A stretch of DNA of 64,000 bases. Source: Acanthosoma haemorrhoidale. Lineage: Eukaryota; Arthropoda; Insecta; Hemiptera; Acanthosomatidae. Made by a program: the position numbers and the translations under genes. The notes beneath the pieces were generated by a model that worked only from the letters and a program-made list of their open reading frames with translations, had not been told where the DNA came from and made no database searches. The stretch covers positions 87,483,333 to 87,547,332 of the forward strand of contig OV884013.1 in assembly GCA_930367205.1 (NCBI GenBank), in the 5' to 3' direction. Below, piece after piece: positions 25,001 through 37,000 of the stretch (positions are counted from its first letter, which is position 1; each line of letters opens with the position of its first letter).

Positions 25001-28000
25001 TAACACAAATAACTATAGAATTTTATGTACAATTTAAATAATACTTAACTAATCAGTAATACAAGCAACGATATAAATAACTGCTGTAGATTATTTGGCT
25101 TGTTCTTTCCCTACTTGTAAATAAGGAGTTAATATTTTTAGTTAGTGTTTATTTTGATTATGGTTTAGAGGTGCTCTGGCATCTGGTAACTATAGATTAA
25201 ATATAATTTCTAACCATTCATCCATTTTTAAATAAAATTCAATTAATCACAAAAATGTCATTGAAATATACATAATTTCTTAATAAAAACTATTTGATGC
25301 TACAAACCAATGCAATATAATATTTAGAACTAACAATGAACAGGAGAATGACATGAAATTAGCTTGCAGGACACAAAATACATACCACAGATTAAAACTG
25401 CTTTACCCAATTCTTATAGAAGTTTCAAATTATTGCATACACAAATTCAAAAGTTCATGCTTACTAAAACCCAAATGGACTTACACTTCCAAATATATGG
25501 ATCAAACAAAATGACATAAGGACAATCAGTGTTAGCACAAAACTAAGTTACTCATGTGTACAAATTTCTTAACAGTTAATAAGCTGAATCATCCACGAAT
25601 AAAGAGCCATAACTAAAACTTAATCAGTTGATAACAATATGAGTCATGAGTAAATAGGGTAGTTTTGGGTAAATCAACTTACTAATCATTAGTCATAAGT
25701 ATTTCTCAACACTGGACACAAGTTTCCAATCAGAAGTGTTAGTTCTTGGAACACAAACAATGGAATATGTAAGCAACAAGATATACACAAATGTCTTAAG
25801 GTTTTGACAATACAAGAAGTATACACAGGACCTTCTATTTTTCAAATGATGTTGTACTTCAGATCTTAATTGTGTTTTCTCACATATTTTTTCAAACAGT
25901 GTCAAGTTAAACCAAATAAAATAGCAAAAATCTTACTTGGAGGTGCAGCAGCCATTGCAAACAGTGGAGCTCCTGCAAATAGAAATAGTTTGTATAAAGA
26001 AATTTATCATTAAATACCTATGTGTATTTTTGCATACAATTCAGGTTCTTCCTTAGGGGACACTGCACTAGGGGCTGAATTACCTGGGATGTAAGGTGAG
26101 CACTTTTTGTGAACTTAAGCTTCCCAAAAGAATGATATGCAAGAAAAGAAACTTATTGATAATTAAATCACATAATTAAATTTTACTTTATATGCAGAAA
26201 TTTAATATAGACCCACGATTCTTAAACCTTTTCACCATCAGGTTCTCAATGGGCTCTCAAAAGAAAATCTCATTCCTCTTACTCATAAATAACGTTTCAT
26301 TTTGTTTTTTTAATAATACTGCAAAAAAATAATTTTTTTAATCAGGATATATACTATATAATTTAGAAAAATCACACGAAATATTTTCAATGGTACTTTA
26401 TTTCAGCATAAAATTTAAAAAAATTCAGTAAGCCTGAAAAAGTGGAACATTAATTTTTAGAAATAAATCAATTAAACGTGTTTGTTCACATGATATAGTT
26501 TTAATTTCAGCTTTTTTGGATTAGTGGATTGAAAGCTATTATCTATTTCTGTGGTCCCATGCCTTTATGTTCTCCAGCTTAGGTTACCTACATGCTGTGT
26601 ACTGTAAGGACATAGTGGGCCCCTCAAAGAATTAAATCATTCCTCAAAACTCTTTGATTACCCTGGAGAGATAAAAAATTATAACGGTTTAATACTTTCA
26701 AATTTGTATTCTTTGACTAAAAAGGACATCACTGGATTCAGGTGAAAGTCACGTAAATAGGTGTCATAAATAAATACGTAATAAGGTTTTTAAAAAACTT
26801 CCCATATAACTAAAAGAAAAAAGATATGCGGTAAAAACTTTAAATAATTAAATTAAATAAAAGAGTGTTGTTTCATAGAATAAATCAAAATTAAAAGCAT
26901 TGACTATTTAAGGTGTTTTATTTATCCTTTGAATTTTTTTACTGCAATTTAAATTGTTAAACCTTTTTTCAATGATTAGCAGTTTAAGTACTAATTAGTT
27001 GTAGTCAGTTGTATGTAATTAAAAATAGTTATAATTTTTAATGATTGTGGAGAAGTAAAATATTTAGAATTGTCTTTGGTATGGTAATATAATAGATAGA
27101 TATGCCATACACATCATACCTGTTCTTATAAAAACACTTTTTATGTGAGATTTTTTTCTTGACAGACCATGAAGTGCTACAACAAAAAATGATTCAAAAT
27201 TACCATTTTGACATTACATTAAAAAACAAACATTCCAAGAAATCATGAGAGAGAGGGCCAAAACGCTGAGAGATTCATAAAATTATTGCTTTGTTTTAAT
27301 GTTGCGTTTAATTTATCACCATTAATCTAGTACTGTTGTGTGGATATTTCAAGATGTATGGTAATAAAAAAAGTTCTGGTTTTTCATTGCGGCATTTAAT
27401 TAGTTTTCATATAAAGTAGAATATTAGTTTTTGATTAAATAATGATTTAATGTATTGTACAATAAAAACTAGAATACAACTAGTTTTTTTTTAAAGAATG
27501 GTGCACAATTCACAATGCTCCATTTTGTAATTCATTTTTTAATTATATAGCTGATTTAAAAAATAATTATACTGTTTATTTAAGAATTCAGTATTTTTTA
27601 ACAATGATTAGAGACGGTAATTGTCATATAAATTTAACTTTCAGTTATTAAAATTTAAAGAGTAGGTAGCAAATGTCAATTCTGAACACTTTTTTAAGAT
27701 AAAAACAATTGTTGTAAGTATACAGTTGTTTTATGTTATACTTGAAGTACTTCTACAAATAAAAAACTAAAATAATTGTAATCATGGCTTTACAACTGTT
27801 TACCGATGATTAATATCTCTGATGAAATGAATTGTAGTCAATTAGTATTGTCTTATTTGTATAGATCCATTACTTATTTTTTTTTTTTTAAGACCTTTAG
27901 AAAAAAAGAATTTACTTAAAATACATTTTAGTATATTTATACAAAACAAATCATCTGTATGTAAAAATGTATTAAGTGTGTATAATTTAAGATTAAACAG

Positions 28001-31000
28001 ATTATTTATAATTTATTTGTTAAATTGATGATCTTGGCGAATTAGTTTTTATTTTATTCTATAAATCAGAAACCATTTTAATTCCCCTTTTTTTCCTGAG
28101 GTTCTACTTTTTAAGGTCTATGCTGATAATTATCTGTGTTAATACGACAGAAGAAATCTCTTGGATCTGAGAGGTTCCCAATATAGCAAACCCTAGGGGA
28201 CTTTGAAACAGATGCTCACATTTATTTTTGAGTTAAATTTAGATAACAAAAATATTTAATAAGGTTAAATATTTTTTAAACCTTAAAATTCCTAAATTTA
28301 CTCATAAGGATCTTGGATCCTTCATAACTCTTGTAAATAACGTAGATAGTCGATTAGAAAAGGACTTTTATTTGGAAATTCTAATCTATTAAACGATCCA
28401 TTTCAAAAGAAAGGTGGATTAATGGGATAAAGCTTCAGGTGATTCACCTTCAAATCTGTTCAGGTCAGTGTTATGTGTTTCTAGAAGACAAAGCAACTCT
28501 CTCACTGAGATGTAGTTCTCTCGGTAAATATTTCTTTAGGTTTCTTAAATTAATGCAACTTTCAAAACTTGGTAAGACAAAGAAATACTGTTTAAAAAAT
28601 AGAGTCAAGATCATCCTCAATTTACTTTATTCCTATTCCTTCCTTTCCATGCAATTATAATTCAACTGAACTACCCAGCTCTTATCAAAGCAAAGAATCT
28701 TTCTTACTCCCAATAGGGTGTTTGATATCTCTGGACAGAACAATACCGCATAATAAGCACAAGTTAACCTACACAAAAACTAATTCAAAATAATTGAGAC
28801 AACAGACAAAAGGTTTCTCTCAGCAGGAAAATCTCTTATTCCTCTGAATATGAACATTCAGAAATTAAGCGAAATTAACATTCTTCATATTAGTTCTTGT
28901 TTGTAGATTGTAAACTCACTATTTTTACCAATAATTATTAGATAAGGTAAAAATAATATGAAAGCCCTCAACAATCACCAAGAGATCCACTCCAAGACCT
29001 GATACTATTTCATCTTCTCCAGTGTAGAATAATTCAAAATCTCAGATTAACCGATTACTTAAGAAAAATTATTGTACATAAGCATCAAGCCCAATAAATT
29101 ATAGTGTAATTTTTTACTTACCAATGCCTTGAGGGCGGGAACCTGAAATGGAACAAATAAGTTTTTAATGCCTGGTAATCTGAAATTTCTTTACTATTAA
29201 TTTGAAATTAATATGGCTTATGTCATAATTAAACATTTTAAGAGTTATGTTTTAAGTTTATCAACAGAAATATATATGAAATTTTAGGCTATTGTCTTGT
29301 GGTGTTAAGGGGTAATTTTTTACTTACCAAAGCCTTGAGGACGGGAACCTGAAATGGAACAAATAAGTTTTTAATTAATTTTAAATTAATATGACTATTT
29401 TCATAATTAAACATTTAAAAGTTATGTTTTAAGCTTATCAACAGAAATAGATAAGAAATTGTAGGTATTGTCTTGTGGTGTTAAGGGTGAGCTTAGTTAA
29501 AAGCAGAGGAATGAGGGACCTTGGCAAAGCCCATTTGTGTGTTTCATTATAAAATGCATTCTGCTGTCTTTCTTTTATCATTACATATTATCTACCCACA
29601 GTGTTCTAAAACTCTCTATCGCTTTATACCACATCATTATCTTTGGATCTGAGCAGAAAAGTTCTTAAATATTTTCTGAGAAGCAGTTCCTTTACAATCT
29701 ATTCGGCTTCCTTGATACTACCGATCCTGTTCCCTGGCTCAGTCTTAATATTATAGATTCCACATACTAACTACTCCCTTTGTATCAATTTAAATAAACA
29801 TTGCGGCTAATAATCTTAACTACATTTCATGTTGCATTACAGTTCCCCTCTTTATGCCAAGTCCAAAACCTTCTACAACCTCTCCAGTTTGTAAGATTAA
29901 GAAGTGCTGTAGTGTACAGGACCTTACCATCTATCCAACACTATCTCAAACCTGCCTCTTTCTGAGGAAATCTTAATGGTTGCGAAGTGCGAGTACTGCT
30001 AGAACTCTCTTAGCTGTAGTGACTGCGCTGCCAATTCTTGTCTCTTTAATTTATATTTGTACATTTAATGGATATACTATAATTTAAAAATATAAATAGA
30101 CTTACTAACCGTCTAATTGATCATCAACCACTGAAGAAACATTTGGTTTAACAACAACTAGTGAAGTGAGAGGAGTGACAAACTTGTACTAGAACAGAAA
30201 AAAAAGGCTTGATTTTCTTTTTAAAAGTTGGAAATTTATTTAAGACATATAGTCTAAAATTTACCTTTAGTGCTAAATCTTTAGCTTTATTTTTAATAGT
30301 ATCATTTTTAGACACAGTGTTTTGGTCTAGAAGAGTTTTGATTGTTTTATAGGCCCACATTTTTTCCAATAGGCCTAAAACAAGGATCATAAATAATAAA
30401 ATTAAAATAGACCTATGTCAAAAGCCAGTAGAAATCTACACCAAATTTTCTTTATAGCAAAATTATGTGGTTTACCAAATGTTTGTTTGGGTTCTCTTGG
30501 AGGCAAAATAACAATGATAATTGGAAATGGCATTGTTTTTCTCCCTGTTGGTGTCATTGCTGAGATAGCTCCTGAAATAGGGCTATTTGGTTTAACTTTT
30601 CCATGAATACGCATTTCTGAACCAGCATAGAGATTATTAGTTTCAGCTGTAGTGTTTTGTACCTGAAAAAAATTATATGGATTATACAACTTTGAATTAC
30701 ATTTTTTGATGTTCACAAATAATTTAAAAAAAAAAAACTCTTCACACAGAAGATATTTATGAACAATATATTCAGGCGTTGTTGAAAGTGGACAGTAATT
30801 ATGTTTTAATTTCTCCGAATAAAAAAATAAATGAAACAATTAAATTTTATACTATACGTTTCTGTCAATTGTTTTTCAACAATCAAACCCAGAAAATATA
30901 CACCTCATTTCCGTCAATTGGTTTTCAACAACCAATACCCGAAAATATGTATATCATTTCTATGGATCAGGTTTGATAATCAAAACCCGAAAAGACGTAT

Positions 31001-34000
31001 ATCATCATCTCAAACCAACAAAACAAAAAATTGCCCACTCACCTGAATTTGGATGGCTTCTTTTTTGAAATGATTAAACTTCTTGAAGGAATATTAGGAA
31101 TACGAAAAGAAACAAAAGGAAAGGAAAACTTATGATAAGCACAAATTTTTCTAATAGCCACACCAGAAGTTCACAGACCTGCAAGCAATTTTACTTGGAT
31201 CTCGAAACATAACACTCCACTGAAGTCATAGATGAAAAAATAGGATCTATCAATAACACGGTTGACAATAAAATTATAATTAACAACTATCATAAAATGA
31301 TTTTCATTGGCTTTTTAACAATAGCACTCCCTTCAATCAGAGTCAGACAGAACAGTCTTAAAACCTTGTGTATATAGAGGTCTAGCCACCCAATTTTTTC
31401 CTGCTAGATTGCAGCATCTCTCAAAGCTATTTTCCTTTAATATAAACAGGGCTAGTAAAAATGGAGCCTTACACAATAGAACAACGTGTCTTTATTATTG
31501 AATATTATCTCAAAAATAATGAAAGTTTGGCGGCCGCAGTTCGAAAATTTCATACAAAATATGGTGGGAATTGTGTTTTGACTTCATCAACTGTGAAGAG
31601 ATTGAAAAATTTAGGGAGACTGGATCAGTTGGAGACACTAAAATCACTGGTTGTTCAAAAACAAGCGGTTCAAATGTCAATATCGAAGGAGTGTGTGAGA
31701 GTATTGTTGAAAATCCAGGAACATCAATTCGGCGTCGTAAACACAGTTCTTTGTGTCGAAATTGGATGATATTGATGTGGCCAATATGTGTTTTCAACAA
31801 GATGGTGCCGCATGCCATACAGCCCATGAAACAGTTCAAATACTGCATGAAACATTTCCAGGTCGTGTACTCTCTCGTTTCAGATCAGACTTGGCCCCTA
31901 GATCATGTGATTTAACACCTTTAGATTTCTTTTTAGGGGGTTATTTGAAGTCAAAGGTGTATGACAACAAGCCCACATCCACCCGAGCATTAAAAGAGGA
32001 AATTCAACGCTGCATCAATGAAATTCAACCACATTTATGCCAAATGGCCATGGAAAATTTCGACAAAAGAGTGTGTATCTGCCAGCAAAGTCGTGGAGGT
32101 CATTTGCCCGATGTGTTATTCTATAAATAACCCTATCCTATTTACTTTATAATTAAAAAAAAATAACAACAAAAATATTAAAATCTGTGTTTTCTATTTA
32201 AATCAAATCTTGCGTTAATTCTGGGACACCCTTTATTTTATATAGGGGCCTTTTCTATTACTTGTGACAATGAGGCAATGCACCAGCAAACCATTACCAA
32301 ACAGCCTTAATTTGGAGTTAAGCAAACAACTCTTTGATGGGCTCATTCAGCAGCAAGATTCATAGTTCGTCCCAAATTTGTGGGTTTCTTACGAACTAAG
32401 GAGCATTAATGATCATGATTAATGAGCATTTTATTTTGAATTGTGCGCAGTTTATAGAGAATTTTATTTAAAGCAGTAGTCCAAATCAGACAAGTGTAAG
32501 TCAGTAGTGGTCAAAGTGACAATTTTTATGTCAGTATCGATCAGCCTCATAAATAAATCTAAAACAACTTGTCACATGTATTCACTTGCCCATTTAATAA
32601 ATTATGACTCATTGGTGTGACCCATCCAGGAAACCCTCCATCCAAAGAGAAACAAAAGAGTGGCTCTGTGAATATGGGAGAAAATGAAAGCCAGGCATTC
32701 ATTAATCATGTGGAGCACAAGACCAGCTTGGATGTCACTAATAAGGTGGAGCACATTTCAGGTTATGAACATACCAGTTTTGGACTGAACAGGGTACATA
32801 ATTAAATTTCAGCAGGATGTATATAATTTTCCTTGTGCCAGTATAACATTGGCTTCAGCCATCTCTTCCCTGACAGCCCAGAATTTTAATTTTGTCCGCT
32901 GTGCTATTTTAATGTTTTCGAAACTAAGTGATACCACTATGTTGAACTAAGTGGTTATGCCCTATAGTGCAGGATATACTTTGATCGCAATAAAGTTCAC
33001 TTAATAAATCCTCGGGTTTCTGGTCTTTTTCTCTTAGCCTTTCCCACTTTACCTTTTACCTTCTGGCAGTTCATTTTGTCATCTCTAGATTTAATAGAGT
33101 TTTTCATCAACTTCTTATGTCTGAGCATCTGTTCTATTAACAATAACTTACTCTGATTTCCACTGTAGCACTGTTTCTTATCATGTCATTTATTATTTTG
33201 ATGCTATTCGTGATGTCCATTGGTTAGCTGCTTGCCTTGATAGTCACTGTTATTATGGCTGATTAGAAGTTGAAAAATAGAATCATTCTTTCTATAAAAT
33301 AATAATTCTATTTATCAATCAGAGTATAGTAATGTAAACAATGGGTCATTTTGAGAACCAATGTTAAAAGAATACTTTTTTAAGAGCATCTTTAAAGAAA
33401 TTAAAAATATATGTATAAAATTACTTAACAGAACTATAAAACTATTCATAGCAAATATACATTACCTGCTCTGGGAGGTATTCAAACTTAACATCAGATA
33501 ATACTGGGGAGGCAACTTCTTCGTAGAAGTTGTTCAATTGCAGAGCAGCATCAGATTCTGCATATATTCGCCGTGCAAATCCATTATTTTTGAGGGATAA
33601 CTTTTTCAAAAAAATCATGTCTGCATCAAAGCCAAGCCCAAGTGTAAATATGGTTACCCTTAAAAAGACAAAAAAGGAATACTAACCATATTTTTGTATT
33701 AATTTAAATTGAATACCCATACTTGAAAGATAATGTATATCAATATTTATTTTTTTCTAAGCCCTTGTTCATTTATTTATTGAAAACCAAATATATAAAA
33801 AGTACATAAAGGTTGCAATGGGCTCCTTGTACTGCATGAGAGCTGCAATTTAAGGACCTCTTACAAGCTAAAAAAATTGAATTAGGGTAATAAAAAACAA
33901 CACAATCTGGTGGGGCTCATCTTTGGGCTGAGTATGTCAATAGAGCAAAGATTTTAGTTAGAAGTGTATGTCAATAAACCAAAATTGTTTATTTATTTTT

Positions 34001-37000
34001 AATTGATTATTTTCTTTAAATTTTAATATTAAAGTATATTAACAAAAATTATGATCTGCAGTTATCTTACTTTCCAGTGTTACGTTTGTCAACATTTTCA
34101 ATTATTTTATCGGGATCAGCTTCTTCACTGTTTGGCTCTCCGTCAGTTAAAAATATTATCATCGGCTCAACAGGACTAGCAGAGTTCTCAAAATTCTTTT
34201 GACCTAATTTAGCAATGTCAATTCCAACTCTTAATCCTCCATTAATATTTGTGCCTGTTAATAAATTCAATACAGATAAATGTATTGTGCATAATTATAA
34301 TGTTATACCATAATGGTATATATATTGTATCTAATTGGGCGCATAATTTAATAAATAAGTAATAACTAAATACTTAAATAAATAAATATTATGATCTGAA
34401 AAATAAATATTTCAAATAATATTGGAAAGATGAGCAGGTCATGGCAAGAGAATGCTTTTGTTTCTAGATTGTTTTAGCTATTGTTTTCAAACATGTGCCA
34501 TCTGGGGAAACATCTGTTGAGTAAGGAATCAGTCATGTTTGGACATTGAGGCAGATGAGTCAGTGCATTGAGATGGAAACAGTCAGTTAATGTTTTGAAG
34601 ATAGGTTAGTTGTCTGTTGAGCATTAATACATCAGTTATCAAGAGGACATTAATACAGTCAGTCAAGACAGTTACGATATCAAAGATATAGTATATAAGA
34701 AGTTATTCAAGCCACCACCAATGAATGGAATGTACGTGGTACCCAACAAACCACACATCAAAAGAAAATTAGCTTTGTAATAATTCATAAGTTGTTTGCT
34801 TATTTATATACCTTTACTAATCAATTTTATGCTTTATTTTGGAGGTAGGAACCCACTTAAGCTTACAATTATTAAATTAAATTTATTTTTATAAAACTTA
34901 TGTTATTTTTTATTTTAGTCTCATTTTAGCTCAAATTAAGATGTGCAAAAGTTAAAGTCAGTTAAATATATTGTAATGATACTTTTATCATCATATTAAA
35001 TTTATTAATTAGAATTAAGTTGATTTTGATAAAGGGAGTTTTTGGTTGAAAACATTTTTATAGAGTTCATGTTTTGGATTTTGCTGTCAAGTATCAAGGC
35101 TACCTTCTGGGTTTTCCAGATATTTTGGGTAGGGGAAGGCTGCTCATAAACGGGATTTTTTTTTTTTTTTCCCTTTTTAAAACCCCTTTATTTATTGACA
35201 TTTTTTACAATTTACTATTTACAATGCTCTCCCCGTGCTGTATACGCAGATGCATTCGAAGGAGGGTATAATTACAATAACAATATCGCTTTGAAGTTAA
35301 AAGGTCAATAACATATATACAATACTAGGTCATGAAGCACCTTTTAGGATACAGAGGGGTCTTTTTGCCCTTGTGTGTGAGTTAATTGTCCAGGAGCCAT
35401 GAGACATTCCTGGTGTTGAAGAGAGGCCACGCCAGATGTTAGAAAACCAAAGAATAGAACCCACCAGGGGAAACCAATCCATTTCCCAAAATTGAAGAAT
35501 ATAACCATGCAATTAGTATTAATGTTAGGTAAGTATTTTTTTAAATTATTTAAGTTCTTGTAGCCAATTATGTTAATATGAAGCATTTGATTGAAATGGA
35601 CATAATTATGCACTAGGACCTTATTGAACCCTGAGATAATATTACTAAAAATATTATGAAATAAACTGTTACTGATTTTTTTGATGAATATCCTTTGAAT
35701 CTTTATAGATAGGAAAGTAAAAATATCTTAATAAAGATGGAATCGGTATAAATCATATAATCATAATATTAATTAGGTATATTTCTCATACATATTCTAT
35801 AGTGATATAGTGTAGTATATGTACACAACATTAACAAATGTCTTTCCCCACTACCCCAACATGGACAACATGGAGGCCATAACCTCTTTCAGATCTTACA
35901 ACCATTGGTGTTGTAACCCATGATATGCTGTTAAAAATAATGGAAAAGTACATAGCATAAATATGTACATATACATACTAAATTAATATTTAATTTTTAC
36001 AAGAACTCAAGAAGTCATACAGTGTAGTGGTCAAGGCCTTTACACCATTAACGTATCAAAAAGTACAATGAAGGATGTTTAAAGTTAATTGTTAAAAAGT
36101 CTAAATATTTGCTGACACCTGAAAATGCAGAGGTTCTGAATTTGAAATGCTGGTTAGTACAACCATGGATATAGTTTAAATAGGCATAGACAAATGGCTT
36201 AGAGAATGCGCCTTAGATATATATGTCAAGTCAAGCTATGAAGAGTGTGTTCAGGACTTGGATAATTGAACACCATTCTTGTACTGTTCAGATCTGGTTG
36301 CTCTAGCATTTCCCCAGGTTAGGCGGGAAACATCATGGCCCTTTACTTATTTTTTGTAATATCTTAGAAATATTTTTTGTATTATCCGAATGTATCCTTG
36401 ATCACTGGGGAAAAAAAATCAAAACTTTAAATCTAAAATATATCACCAGCATATTTTAAGGTGGAATATACATTTACAATTTCAAGTATAGAGAATCAGT
36501 TTTATAATCATAGATAATACAGACAGACGAAGGACAACTGCTCCTTATCTGCTTCAAAGTAGAGCCTCCTCTCTTTGGGTTTGGCAATTGGAATAATTTT
36601 AAAAAGAAGAAGTTACTGAGTTTCAAAATATTGTGACCTGAGAATGTTGAATATATGATTAGAACTAGAGTCTGGAATGGATACTGAGAGCACTGGTATA
36701 TTTTTTTTTTAAGTCAGAATAAACAAGATCAAATTAAAAATTAATTGCACTTGTATTGTAATATGGTAGTAGTAAAAACTCATAATTTTAATCAGAAGTA
36801 CTGTCTAAACCTCATATATTACTATTCATCAATTGTTTCAGATTATTTGGTTATATTTACCTCCATAGGTTGAAAGAGTTTTAATAAATTTCAGAGCCAA
36901 GTCTACATTGCTTTTATTTGCTGGAATGATGTAATAGTCTTTCACAGGGACATTAATTGGTTCCAGTCCATCATCAAAACCATTTAGTTTGTTAAGATCA

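Larger units (their letters stand above)
13792..29348 (-). other. ITIH-like linker: nine symmetric phase-1 exons of 15-96 nt
   Basis: Exons 29348-29328 (21 nt), 29142-29122 (21), 25972-25937 (36), 21231-21196 (36), 16195-16172 (24), 15873-15850 (24), 15279-15256 (24), 14038-13943 (96), 13806-13792 (15). Every length is a multiple of three and every border is in phase 1. They encode a Gly/Ala/Pro/Ser-rich linker: GSRPQGF, GSRPQGI, GAPLFAMAAAPP, SMSFGPAPFPPN, AGGFNGVP, ASGFGGAA, ASSVALEH, a 32-residue Pro-containing stretch, and GAAQF. Each can be skipped without changing the frame. The related pairs share intron flanks, so they arose by local duplication. Expression of each one is not proven by sequence alone. 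Confidence 0.75.

Noticed and set aside
30101..30112. Use of the stronger GTAAGT donor four bases past 30110
   Set aside because: It would end the exon in phase 2 and put all following phase-1 linker exons and the CLIP-like end out of frame.
30787..31010. CRISPR-like repeat array
   Set aside because: Three imperfect 58-bp units without spacers in a eukaryotic intron: an ordinary tandem repeat.
34067..34270. Open frame beginning MNLLTGTNINGG as a gene start
   Set aside because: The Met and first residues are intron sequence. The true exon starts at 34254 with the GTN of the MIDAS motif.
34480..34860. Solo LTR suspected from a TATATAAG box and AATAAA-like stretch
   Set aside because: No matching TG...CA ends, partner LTR or target duplication could be seen.
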